Below are positions 1 through 8,272 of a stretch of 64,000 nucleotides of DNA, one piece after another. Each line of letters begins with the position of its first letter. Position 1 is the stretch's first letter. A program made the translations under genes and the position numbers. The notes beneath the pieces were generated by a model. It was not told where the DNA came from and searched no databases. It saw only the letters and a list, made by a program, of their open reading frames with translations. The DNA comes from Sporosarcina sp. P33 (lineage in GTDB: Bacteria; Bacillota; Bacilli; Bacillales_A; Planococcaceae), in NCBI RefSeq assembly GCF_002077155.1, contig NZ_CP015027.1, positions 1,652,501 to 1,716,500 of the forward strand. Reading direction: 5' to 3'.

Positions 1-477
1 AAGAAATCCAATTACAAGCCCGACAATTCCAAAGATCGCCCACTGAGAAATGCCCCAGTGGAAGAATGAATAGCCCATTGCTACACGCGCCGCTTCTTCT
101 GTCTGCGCTTCAATACCCTGGAGCGGCGACTTGAAGTAATGGCTCATCGGTTCTGCCACACCCCAAAAGACCAGCCCCACACCAAAACCGGCAGAGAAAA
201 GCATGCCAATCCAAGTGAAGAATGGATATTCCGGACGTTCCGTATCGCCGCCCAGACGTATAGCCCCGAACTTACTGATCGCTAATCCGAACAGGAATAT
301 GACGACGACAAACACAGCCAGCAAGTAAAACCAGCCAAAATTATCTGTTGTGTAATGATAAAGCCTTTCAGAAACTACTCCAAACGGCCCTGGAATGACC
401 GCTCCTAATACAACAAGGATAAAAATGAATACGGCAGAAATAGAAAATACGGGGTTTTTCCAGAATTTTTTGTCCAC
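1..477 (-). CDS. BCCT-family glycine betaine/choline transporter, N-terminal part
   Basis: This frame runs off the left edge of the window, so only about 159 N-terminal residues are visible. The start is a GTG at 477-475 preceded by TAGGAG with about 7 nt spacing. The translation has hydrophobic helices and the BCCT-typical stretch LFSAGFGVGLVFWGVAEP, followed by SFFHWGISQWAIFG. The family couples import of betaine, choline or carnitine to Na+ or H+ at the membrane. The exact substrate cannot be read here. A bidirectional hairpin separates its 5' side from the next gene, so it is probably transcribed alone. Confidence 0.88.
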   Translation of the reverse strand, partial: MDKKFWKNPVFSISAVFIFILVVLGAVIPGPFGVVSERLYHYTTDNFGWFYLLAVFVVVIFLFGLAISKFGAIRLGGDTERPEYPFFTWIGMLFSAGFGVGLVFWGVAEPMSHYFKSPLQGIEAQTEEAARVAMGYSFFHWGISQWAIFGIVGLVIGFL

Positions 478-614
478 ACCTATCGACTCCTAGTGTTCAT
501 TTGGTAACTCTCTTACTACACTTCATACCCTAATTTGAACGGATATAACGTATTTCTGCCACTGCGTATTACAGAACTAAAAGTTACCAAACAGATTATA
601 AATGTTTATATTAC

Positions 615-657
615 ACATCAAAAAAGGCATCTTCAAGCGAAAATGCCTTTTTGATGT
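615..657. terminator. Hairpin terminator downstream of the EAL/HDOD gene
   Basis: An inverted repeat pairs AAAAAGGCAT with ATGCCTTTTT around a short loop, with flanking ACATCA/TGATGT also pairing. T-rich arms occur on both strands. It lies immediately downstream of the minus-strand gene ending at 662, where it would terminate transcription. Confidence 0.75.
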
Positions 658-661
658 ATAT

Positions 662-1909
662 TCAATCCATTTCTTCTTCAATTCCCTGTGACCAGCGCAT
701 TGCCTGAAGAAAGATGGAACTCAGCTCTTTTTTCGGGATCGCCAACTCGCCAGACAATTGTTCGACCTGCTCCCAGTCGAAGCTCTCTACAGCTTTAATC
801 AACTGTAAATAAGGTGTGATTTCTGTTCTTCTGCCGTTCAGTGTATCGATAATGATATCAGACAGTGATAGCAGGGGCAGGATATCTTCCCACTTTCTGC
901 GCATTACCGCATCGATTAATGAAAACATTCCCGTCAGGAAGTATTCGTCCTTATTCGCTTTCCCTTTATACTTTGCCAGCAGTTCACAGGCTCTTGCACG
1001 CCGGAGCGATAATTCAATGAGTGCTTTTACCCGTCCGTCTTTAAGATCTTTCCCCAAATCGTGCAGCATCAGCACCTGGAGCCACTTCTTTGTATCCCGT
1101 AAACCGATCATCATTATCGCTTGTTTAATGGAGCTGATTTGACGCGGTATATCGAATGCTAATGAGTTTATAAAGCGTAATAACTTATAGGAAATCGATA
1201 CATCCCGCATGATCAAATCAGACAGCTGATTAATAGACTGGGAATCTTTTTGGAAATAATCAATAATCTGCATATGAATTAGTGTATTGGACGGAATTTC
1301 GGCGCTCTTAATGATATCAGGCTTGGCGAAAAAATAGCCTTGAAACAAATCATAGCCGCTCTTTAATGCAAGCTGGTAATCTGCCTCTGTCTCAATCTTT
1401 TCAGCCAACAAAATAATTGAAGGATACTTTTTCAAAAATGACGTGATGCGATGTTTCTCCACAATGCTTGTCTGCATGAAATCCACTTTAATAATATCTA
1501 CGAGTTCAAATAACTGAGAATACGTTACATATTGTTCCTGCAGAATGAAGTCATCCAGCGCCAGCGTGAAACCAGCTTCTTTAAACATCCTCAGCCGGTG
1601 CAGCAGAGCGGGCGTTATTTCAACATCTTCCAGAATCTCAATTACCACTTGATCGGGATTCAAACTCATGAACACATCCTGAGCCAGCAATTCCCCTGAA
1701 AAGTTTATGAATGAACGCGCGCCGCTCGTCACCTGATCAATCCCGACAGAAAGAAATGTGTTGATTAATAGGCTGATTGTGGCCTGTTCAGGATTTATAT
1801 CAGGAAAGTAATTTTCCTCGCTGTTTCGGTACAGCAGCTCATATGCATAAATATCGCCTGACCGGCTAAGAATCGGCTGCCTTCCGATAAATATGGAGTA
1901 ATCATCCAT
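662..1909 (-). CDS. EAL and HDOD domain protein (YuxH-type c-di-GMP signalling protein)
   Basis: The 415-aa product has an N-terminal EAL-like domain (about 1-205) and a C-terminal HDOD domain (about 205-400). The signature EAL is replaced by YEL near residue 23. VDIIKVDF and LAEKIET are recognisable counterparts of later EAL motifs, but several metal-ligand positions look altered. It may therefore bind rather than hydrolyse c-di-GMP. HDOD domains usually act as regulatory output or scaffold modules. ATG at 1909 follows GGAGATGGA. It appears monocistronic. Confidence 0.85.
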   Translation of the reverse strand: MDDYSIFIGRQPILSRSGDIYAYELLYRNSEENYFPDINPEQATISLLINTFLSVGIDQVTSGARSFINFSGELLAQDVFMSLNPDQVVIEILEDVEITPALLHRLRMFKEAGFTLALDDFILQEQYVTYSQLFELVDIIKVDFMQTSIVEKHRITSFLKKYPSIILLAEKIETEADYQLALKSGYDLFQGYFFAKPDIIKSAEIPSNTLIHMQIIDYFQKDSQSINQLSDLIMRDVSISYKLLRFINSLAFDIPRQISSIKQAIMMIGLRDTKKWLQVLMLHDLGKDLKDGRVKALIELSLRRARACELLAKYKGKANKDEYFLTGMFSLIDAVMRRKWEDILPLLSLSDIIIDTLNGRRTEITPYLQLIKAVESFDWEQVEQLSGELAIPKKELSSIFLQAMRWSQGIEEEMD

Positions 1910-2139
1910 TCATTCCATCTCCGCGTCTCATTTGAACGTCTCCTTCAATGTATGTATTCGTACCAGAGAACTACTGAATCTGCAAATATACTATATAAAT
2001 TCAGCCAGATCATTCCCCACTCCTTCCATTGTACTAGATTACGAGTTATTAGGAAATATAATAATTAGTTATAGCTATACTATTACAACAACTTTCAGCC
2101 GCCGTTGAAACCGTTTGTTGTGTGGACAGGACACAATCA

Positions 2140-2169
2140 GTCATACGCCGTGAAATAGTTTCATATCTT
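2140..2169 (+). promoter_or_regulatory. Candidate sigma-E promoter of cotJABC
   Basis: GTCATAC at 2140-2146 and CATATCTT at 2162-2169 are spaced about 15 nt apart and resemble the mother-cell sigma-E consensus. They lie about 20 nt upstream of the cotJA start. The cotJ operon is sigma-E-dependent in Bacillus subtilis, which supports the assignment. The call rests on motif matching only. Confidence 0.45.
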
Positions 2170-2190
2170 GCGTAGAGGAGTTGATAACTG

Positions 2191-2406
2191 ATGGATTATA
2201 CATTCAGAGGGAGTTATAAACCGTATATATCTCCGTGGGATCCGTGTCCGCCTGTCAAGGTTAAGACGTTCTCCCTGCCGCCTCAGCTGTTCATGAACTT
2301 TCAGCCTGCGTCACTTCCGCAATTTTCACCTGCCGAAGCTCTGCAGCACGGGTCGCTATGGCCTGCATTGGTCGACGGCTATTCAAAAAGGGAGGGGATC
2401 TCCTGA
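2191..2406 (+). CDS. cotJA: Spore coat associated protein CotJA
   Basis: This 71-aa, proline-rich protein has the CotJA pattern (YKPYISPWDPCPP near the N terminus, then a short LPPQLF segment). GAGGAG precedes the ATG by about 10 nt. CotJA is the first product of the cotJ operon and is deposited with CotJC in the spore coat. Its stop codon overlaps the cotJB start (TGATG), indicating translational coupling. Confidence 0.92.
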   Translation: MDYTFRGSYKPYISPWDPCPPVKVKTFSLPPQLFMNFQPASLPQFSPAEALQHGSLWPALVDGYSKREGIS

Positions 2407-2669
2407 TGGAAGCAGCTGAACGAAGAGATCTGTTGAAGAAAGTGCAGGAAGCCGATTTCGTGGTAGTCGAACTGACACTCTATACCGATACGCACCCTGA
2501 TGACCAGGAAGCCCTTACCCAATGGCGGCTTGCTATTAAGGAAGCATCCAGGCTGAGAAAGGTGTATGAAAAGCGTTTTGGACCGCTTTCTTTGCATTCA
2601 ATTCCGTCAGAACAAGCAATTGATACGGGCTGGCGCTGGAACCAGGCACCTTGGCCGTGGCAAATGTAG
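2406..2669 (+). CDS. cotJB: Spore coat protein CotJB
   Basis: The 87-aa product starts at ATG 2406, overlapping the cotJA stop and preceded by GGGAGGGG. A longer upstream frame exists, but this start gives the normal CotJB length. The sequence contains the conserved DFVVVELTLYTDTHPDD region and ends with a Trp-rich tail. It lies between cotJA and cotJC, as in other Bacillales. Its molecular role in coat assembly is not known. Confidence 0.92.
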   Translation: MEAAERRDLLKKVQEADFVVVELTLYTDTHPDDQEALTQWRLAIKEASRLRKVYEKRFGPLSLHSIPSEQAIDTGWRWNQAPWPWQM

Positions 2670-2705
2670 TCTCAAATATGCACGATGTTACTGGAGGGAA
2701 TGTTG

Positions 2706-3275
2706 ATGTGGGTCTATGAGAAAAAGTTATTGTATCCGGTAGAAGTAAAAGAATGTAACCCAAAACTTGCAAAGTATATTTCAGAGCAGTACGGCGGTGC
2801 GGATGGAGAGCTGGCTGCAGCCTTGCGCTATATGAATCAGCGGTATACCGTTCCTGATAAGGTTATCGGTGTGCTGAATGATATTGCGACCGAAGAGTTT
2901 TCCCATTTAGAAATGCTCGCCACCATGATTTACAAATTAACGAAAGATGCGACACCTGAACAGCTTGAAGAAGCCGGATTCGGTGCGCATTACGTCAATC
3001 ACGGTCACGCATTGTTTTATGAAAATGCTGGCGGCGTACCGTTCACTACCACATACCTGCAGGCCAAAGGAGACCCAATAGCCGATTTGTACGAAGATAT
3101 AGCAGCGGAAGAAAAGGCACGTGCCACCTATCAATGGATTATCGATATATCTGACGATGCCTGGATTAATGATTCACTTAAGTTTCTGAGAGAAAGAGAA
3201 AACGTACATTCACTGCGCTTCCGCGAAGCGGTCGAAGTTCTGAAAGAAGAACGTGACAGGAAAAAATTCTTCTAA
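2706..3275 (+). CDS. cotJC: Spore coat manganese-catalase-like protein CotJC
   Basis: The 189-aa product begins MWVYEKKL at ATG 2706, which has a GGAGGG site at proper spacing. An in-frame ATG at 2685 lies before that site and is less likely. It belongs to the ferritin-like dimanganese catalase family, with metal-ligand Glu and His in the EEFSHLEM and ERENVHSLRF regions. It is expected to detoxify peroxide in or on the spore coat. It is the last gene of cotJABC and is followed by a strong terminator. Confidence 0.93.
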   Translation: MWVYEKKLLYPVEVKECNPKLAKYISEQYGGADGELAAALRYMNQRYTVPDKVIGVLNDIATEEFSHLEMLATMIYKLTKDATPEQLEEAGFGAHYVNHGHALFYENAGGVPFTTTYLQAKGDPIADLYEDIAAEEKARATYQWIIDISDDAWINDSLKFLRERENVHSLRFREAVEVLKEERDRKKFF

Positions 3276-3280
3276 ATAGT

Positions 3281-3328
3281 AAAGGGTCTCCCCTTCTCTT
3301 TTCATCAGAGAGAGCGGAGACCCTTTTA
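3281..3328 (+). terminator. Terminator of cotJABC
   Basis: AAAGGGTCTCC pairs with GGAGACCCTTTT across a roughly 20-nt loop, just after the cotJC stop. Confidence 0.8.
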
Positions 3329-3391
3329 GTGTTTACCCGCGGATATTTAATGGTATCTTTTGTAGAAAGGATGTAAACGGAGGTGTTCTTT

Positions 3392-5059
3392 TTGCTGAAA
3401 CGAAGAATGAAGAATGCACAGCGATTTCAAGAGATTATCAATGTCTTTTTGAAGAATGGATTCAGCCATATCTTATTTCGGCTCGGACTGACAGACAGGA
3501 AATTTTCTTCTGCAGATGAGCAAATGGATCTGAACTTATATCATGTGGGCAGGAAATTACGAATCGCGCTGGAACAGCTCGGCCCGACGTTCATCAAACT
3601 CGGGCAAATTGCCAGCGGACGGCGGGATTTAGTGCCTGAGGAAATTGCAGCAGAACTTGAGAAATTGCAGGACCACGTGGAATCTTTTCCATACGAAGTA
3701 GTACAGGAAATCATCGAGTATCAATTAGGTGCTCCAATAGATGAATTATTCATGGAATTCGATAAAGAACCGCTTGCCTCTGCATCCATTGGGCAAGTGC
3801 ATACTGCACGGCTGCCCGGCGGTGAATTAGTCGCCGTCAAAATTCAGCGCCCTAATATTCAAAGACAAGTAAATACTGACTTGGCAATACTGCATGATTT
3901 AGCCGGGTTTTTAGAGAAAAATATGGAGTGGGCAAAAGCTTATCATCTAAAAGAGCTAATTTATGAATTCTCTCATTCTCTGCGAGAGGAACTGGACTAC
4001 CAGCTCGAAGCCCGTAATGCAGAACGAATTTCCCGTCAATTCATAAAAAACCCTGATATTCAAGTACCGCTCGTATACGATGAATACACTACGCGAACTG
4101 TGCTCACAACCGAATTAGTTACCGGCATTAAAGTCAGTAATATTAGCCGGCTCGACGATGAAGGGTACGACAGAAATATCATTGCAGAACGAATCGCGGA
4201 GTCTATGCTTTCGCAAGTAATGGAATACGGCTTTTTCCATGGTGATCCGCATCCCGGCAATATTTTCATTGCACCGGGCAATACCATTTATTATTTGGAT
4301 TTCGGTATGGTAGGCCAGCTCAGCAAAGAAATGACATATCACTTCGTTTCACTGTTGATAGCTCTGAAAAAAGGAAACATCACACGGCTGATTGATGTAT
4401 TCTCTGCTATGGACATTCTGCACGAAGATACGGGTACTGACGCCCTATATCGCGACTTGCAAGTCATTCAGCGAAAATATTACGAAACGTCGCTGCATGA
4501 TTTAAAACTGGGCGATGTGTTTATGGAGATTTTCTCTATTGCTTATCGCCACCAAATACGATTACCGAATGAAGTTGCCATTCTCTCCAAAGTGATACTT
4601 ACATTGGAAGGTGTGCTTGGCAAGCTGGATCCCTCCTTCAGTATAATGAAAGCAATTGAGCCGTACAGTAAAAAGTTGGTGCTGAGACAGTTCGACCCGC
4701 GTTATCTGCTGGAAAATGGCTGGCATACTTTCGTGAAAAATGCAGAAATCATTGCAGAACTGCCAAATGACGTCAAAAAAGCAATCAGAACTGTACAAAA
4801 AGGGAAAGTAGAATTAGACGTAGGGCTAAAAGAGACCAGCATCATATTCCGCCGACTCGATAAGATCGCCAATCGTCTGTCATTAAGTATTGTCTTACTG
4901 GCATTCAGCATTTTAATGGTCGGGCTCATTATAGGCTCCGCGATTGCAGGACAGACCGCACTATTCCTGAAACTGCCGCTTATCGAAGTCGGCTCAGTCA
5001 TTGCAGCGCTGATGTTTGTTTACTTGCTGTTTTCGATAATCCGCTCCGGCAGAATATAG
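3392..5059 (+). CDS. UbiB/ABC1-family atypical kinase (AarF-like)
   Basis: The roughly 555-aa protein carries the UbiB hallmarks: the KxGQ motif (KLGQ near residue 70), the Ala-rich nucleotide loop ASASIGQV, the lysine in VAVKIQRP, the catalytic HGDPHPGN and the LDFG metal-binding motif. Two C-terminal hydrophobic helices would anchor it in the membrane. UbiB proteins act in quinone or lipid metabolism with ATPase activity. I chose TTG at 3392 because GGAGGT at 3379-3384 is 7 nt upstream; the earlier GTG lies inside that site. The specific lipid substrate is unknown. Confidence 0.88.
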   Translation: MLKRRMKNAQRFQEIINVFLKNGFSHILFRLGLTDRKFSSADEQMDLNLYHVGRKLRIALEQLGPTFIKLGQIASGRRDLVPEEIAAELEKLQDHVESFPYEVVQEIIEYQLGAPIDELFMEFDKEPLASASIGQVHTARLPGGELVAVKIQRPNIQRQVNTDLAILHDLAGFLEKNMEWAKAYHLKELIYEFSHSLREELDYQLEARNAERISRQFIKNPDIQVPLVYDEYTTRTVLTTELVTGIKVSNISRLDDEGYDRNIIAERIAESMLSQVMEYGFFHGDPHPGNIFIAPGNTIYYLDFGMVGQLSKEMTYHFVSLLIALKKGNITRLIDVFSAMDILHEDTGTDALYRDLQVIQRKYYETSLHDLKLGDVFMEIFSIAYRHQIRLPNEVAILSKVILTLEGVLGKLDPSFSIMKAIEPYSKKLVLRQFDPRYLLENGWHTFVKNAEIIAELPNDVKKAIRTVQKGKVELDVGLKETSIIFRRLDKIANRLSLSIVLLAFSILMVGLIIGSAIAGQTALFLKLPLIEVGSVIAALMFVYLLFSIIRSGRI

Positions 5060-5062
5060 TTG

Positions 5063-5095
5063 CTGTTTATTCCCGTACAATTCGGGAATAAACAG
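5063..5095. promoter_or_regulatory. Perfect 13-bp inverted repeat with sigma-B-like promoter in front of katE
   Basis: CTGTTTATTCCCG and its exact reverse complement flank a 7-nt spacer. Within it, GTTTAT (5065-5070) and GGGAAT (5084-5089) are 13 nt apart, one mismatch each from the sigma-B consensus GTTTAA/GGGTAT. Symmetry makes the same boxes readable on the minus strand. The katE homologue of B. subtilis is a sigma-B general-stress gene. The repeat could alternatively be a hairpin ending the ubiB-like transcript, although no T-run follows. Confidence 0.5.
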
Positions 5096-5128
5096 ACAGA
5101 CTACTATTTTTTGATAGGAGGATTTTAC

Positions 5129-7186
5129 ATGAACAATGACAGCCAAGTAAATGAAAATAGTAAGAATAAGCAACTGGAAACATTTCGTGCACGTGACAGC
5201 GAGCATACAATGACAACTAACCAAGGATTAAAAATTTCAGAAGATGAACATTCTCTAAAAGCAGGGACACGCGGACCAACATTAATAGAAGACTTTCATT
5301 TCCGTGAAAAAATGACGCATTTTGACCATGAACGGATTCCGGAGCGGGTAGTGCACGCGCGAGGGTATGCCGCTCACGGAGAATTCGAGCTATACGAGTC
5401 GATGAAGAAATATACAAAAGCAGGCTTTTTACAGGAGCCCGGCCAAAAAACTCCTGTCTTCACACGCTTCTCTACCGTGGCGGGCAGCAGAGGTTCTGCA
5501 GAAGCAGTACGCGACGTCCGCGGCTTTGCGGTAAAGTTTTATACACAGGAAGGAAATTATGATTTAGTCGGAAATAATATGCCGGTGTTTTTCATTCAGG
5601 ATGCAATCAAATTTCCTGACCTAGTGCATGCGGTGAAACCTGAGCCGCATAATGAAATGCCGCAGGCCGCTTCTGCACATGACACGTTCTGGGACTTTGT
5701 TGCAAATAACCAGGAGTCCGCACATATGGTTATGTGGCAAATGTCCGACCGTGCCATTCCGCGCAGTCTGCGGATGATGGAAGGATTCGGTGTGCATACG
5801 TATCGTTTCGTTAATGAACAAGGGGAAGCGCACTTTGTGAAATTCCACTGGAAGCCGAAACTTGGCGTACACTCTTTAGTTTGGGACGAGGCACAGAAAA
5901 TCAACGGCAAGGATCCCGATTTTCACCGCCGCGATCTATGGGAATCAATTGAAAATGGCGATTTCGTGGAATTCGAGCTTGGCGTGCAGCTCCTTGAAGA
6001 GAAAGACGAATTCAAATTTGACTTTGATATTCTTGATCCAACGAAAATATGGCCCGAAGAAGACGTGCCGGTTAAAATTATCGGAAAGATGACACTAAAC
6101 CGGAACGTGGACAACGTCTTCGCGGAAACGGAGCAAGTTGCTTTCCATCCCGGCAGTGTAGTACCGGGGATTGATTTCACAAATGACCCTTTATTACAGG
6201 GCCGATTATTCTCGTATACAGATACGCAGCTCATTCGTCTTGGCGGACCCAACTTCCATGAGCTGCCGATCAACCGCCCTGTCTGTCCATTTCACAATAA
6301 CCAGCGCGACGGTTACGGAAGACAAACCATCAATGTCGGACAAACCGCCTACCATAAAAACTCTCTGGCCAATAACAAGCCGGATACTGCTTCTCCGGAA
6401 GACGGCGGCTATGTGCATTATCAGGAAAAAGTAGAAGGACGCAAAGTACAGGCGCGAAGTGATTCATTTAAAGACCACTTCTCTCAGGCACGCTTATTCT
6501 GGAACAGTATGTCTGATCCAGAAAAACAACATATTATCGCGGCATTCAGTTTTGAAGTGGGAAAAGTAAAAGACATGAATGTCAGAAAGCAAGTCGTCGA
6601 TATGTTTGCGAATGTAGATCAGGATATGGCGGCGCAAATTGCAGATGCAGTAGGTGTGGATGCCCCACAAGGCGTGAAGCAAACGGATGTATCCAAGTCT
6701 TCTCCAGCACTCAGTCAGGAGAACAAGGCAAAACTGCCGGATACACGCAAAGTGGCTGTATTGATTGCAGACCAATTCGATGACGAAGTGCTTGAACCAT
6801 TTTTGAAAGCTTCACTGGACGCAGGCATGTCCATCGATATTGTCAGCGAAAAGTTCGGCAAACTGACCGGCAAAAATGGTGCGACAGTGGACGTGGATGA
6901 GACGCTGTTAACTGTTCACTCCGTTTTGTACGATGCGCTATATGTTGTAGGCGGACAAGCAGAGCAACAGAAAAAGTTTGAGATGGATGTCGCAGACTTT
7001 GTCAATGAAGCGTATATGCACTTCAAACCGATTGGCTCTGCTCCTGCGGCGAAAAACTTGCTTGACCAGACGAAAGTACAGCCGGGTCCTGGTATTCTGA
7101 TGGACTTGACGGTTTCAGGCGAAGGCGCTCAATGGGCAGAAGCCGTTGCACATCACCGCTTCTGGGATCGCAATATTTATGTATAA
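5129..7186 (+). CDS. katE: Large-subunit (clade 2) heme catalase
   Basis: The 685-aa product starts at ATG 5129 behind ATAGGAGG. The heme catalase core has the distal His near residue 76 (RVVHARGYAAHG), the distal Asn near 149 (VGNNMPVFFIQD) and a proximal Tyr in RLFSYTDTQLIRLG. A C-terminal flavodoxin/DJ-1-like domain (about 550-685) is typical of clade-2 enzymes. It decomposes H2O2 in the cytoplasm. The sigma-B-like boxes upstream suggest general stress control. A strong terminator follows. Confidence 0.95.
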   Translation: MNNDSQVNENSKNKQLETFRARDSEHTMTTNQGLKISEDEHSLKAGTRGPTLIEDFHFREKMTHFDHERIPERVVHARGYAAHGEFELYESMKKYTKAGFLQEPGQKTPVFTRFSTVAGSRGSAEAVRDVRGFAVKFYTQEGNYDLVGNNMPVFFIQDAIKFPDLVHAVKPEPHNEMPQAASAHDTFWDFVANNQESAHMVMWQMSDRAIPRSLRMMEGFGVHTYRFVNEQGEAHFVKFHWKPKLGVHSLVWDEAQKINGKDPDFHRRDLWESIENGDFVEFELGVQLLEEKDEFKFDFDILDPTKIWPEEDVPVKIIGKMTLNRNVDNVFAETEQVAFHPGSVVPGIDFTNDPLLQGRLFSYTDTQLIRLGGPNFHELPINRPVCPFHNNQRDGYGRQTINVGQTAYHKNSLANNKPDTASPEDGGYVHYQEKVEGRKVQARSDSFKDHFSQARLFWNSMSDPEKQHIIAAFSFEVGKVKDMNVRKQVVDMFANVDQDMAAQIADAVGVDAPQGVKQTDVSKSSPALSQENKAKLPDTRKVAVLIADQFDDEVLEPFLKASLDAGMSIDIVSEKFGKLTGKNGATVDVDETLLTVHSVLYDALYVVGGQAEQQKKFEMDVADFVNEAYMHFKPIGSAPAAKNLLDQTKVQPGPGILMDLTVSGEGAQWAEAVAHHRFWDRNIYV

Positions 7187-7193
7187 TCACAAA

Positions 7194-7237
7194 AATACTG
7201 TCCGGGAAGCCGATTGCTTCCCGGGCAGTATTTTTTT
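7194..7237 (+). terminator. katE terminator
   Basis: AATACTG-CCGGGAAGC pairs with GCTTCCCGG-CAGTATT, followed by seven T residues. Confidence 0.9.
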
Positions 7238-7269
7238 GTAAAAGCGCATTTGTAGAGCCACAGTCAGCT

Positions 7270-8160
7270 CTATAGTGGATTCTTCTCCAATATCCCGATA
7301 AACTTGGAAGCCGCCGGGGACAATGATACGCCTTTTAAGAAACAAACACCGATGCTGCGTTTAGGTATCGGCTCTAAAAACTTCACTTCCTGCAGTTTTC
7401 CGCTTTCCAGATAGTCTGCTGAAAACTCCCGCACTACACATGCAATCCCCAAATTAATCTGTGCAAACTCCAGTAACAGCTCATGTGAGCCCAGCTCAAA
7501 CTCCGGATGAATCTTTACACCTTGTGTCAGAAGGTAATCTTCTACAAACATGCGCGAGTTGGACTTAGACTCGAGCAGAATTAACGGCAGCCTCGAAAGC
7601 TCCTGCAGCGGCACAGGTCTTAGAAATAGTTTCTTAAATCGATCACCATAAACAAACGTATCTTGCACATCAAAATAAGCCCGTTTCTCCAGCGAATCAT
7701 CCTCAATCGGAAAGTTGCAAACTGCAATATCCACTTCGCCTGATTTCAGCGCCGCAATCAGTTCCACCGTCGTTCCATTAATGATTTTGAATCGAATGCT
7801 CGGAAAGTTGGTGTGAAATTCCTCCAGATACGGCAATAGATAATAACGGGAGATCGTATCCCCTACGCCAATTTTCAGCTCTCCTGACGACAGGTTTTTT
7901 AATTCACGCAATTTTTCATTGCCCGCTTCGATTAAATTCAAAGATGAATTGACATACTCATATAACAGTGACCCTTCATCGGTCAATGTGACACCTTTGG
8001 ATGTGCGGTTAAACAGCCGTGTATCCAGTTCACGCTCAAGCTGAGAAATGATCTGACTGACGGCGGGCTGTGTCATAAACAAGCTGCGTGCCGCCTTCGA
8101 GAAGCTTTCATTTTGCACGACTTTACGGAACACTTTATACCATTCCAGATTAATCGACAT
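7270..8160 (-). CDS. LysR-family transcriptional regulator
   Basis: The 296-aa protein has an N-terminal winged helix-turn-helix (residues about 5-62, KAARSLFMTQPAVSQIISQLE) and a periplasmic-binding-like effector domain from about residue 90. It is divergently arranged with the CofE-like gene at 8273, and a palindrome in the shared 112-bp interval suggests it regulates that gene. The effector cannot be inferred. Confidence 0.9.
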   Translation of the reverse strand: MSINLEWYKVFRKVVQNESFSKAARSLFMTQPAVSQIISQLERELDTRLFNRTSKGVTLTDEGSLLYEYVNSSLNLIEAGNEKLRELKNLSSGELKIGVGDTISRYYLLPYLEEFHTNFPSIRFKIINGTTVELIAALKSGEVDIAVCNFPIEDDSLEKRAYFDVQDTFVYGDRFKKLFLRPVPLQELSRLPLILLESKSNSRMFVEDYLLTQGVKIHPEFELGSHELLLEFAQINLGIACVVREFSADYLESGKLQEVKFLEPIPKRSIGVCFLKGVSLSPAASKFIGILEKNPL

Positions 8161-8184
8161 ATAACCGCCCCTTATATCCCCTAT

Positions 8185-8227
8185 TAAGTATATTAATTTT
8201 ACTTATACCATAGATGCACGTTATAAT
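8185..8227 (+). promoter_or_regulatory. Divergent control region: LysR-type palindrome and promoter of the CofE-like gene
   Basis: TAAGTA (8185-8190) and TACTTA (8200-8205) form an inverted repeat of LysR-box size. The right arm overlaps a weak -35 (TTTACT, 8198-8203), and TATAAT at 8222-8227 is an exact -10 box 18 nt downstream. The placement suggests LysR control of the rightward gene. Confidence 0.5.
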
Positions 8228-8272
8228 ACAAAGAAGAGTGATCAAATTGATTTTCACTAAGGAGCGATTGTT

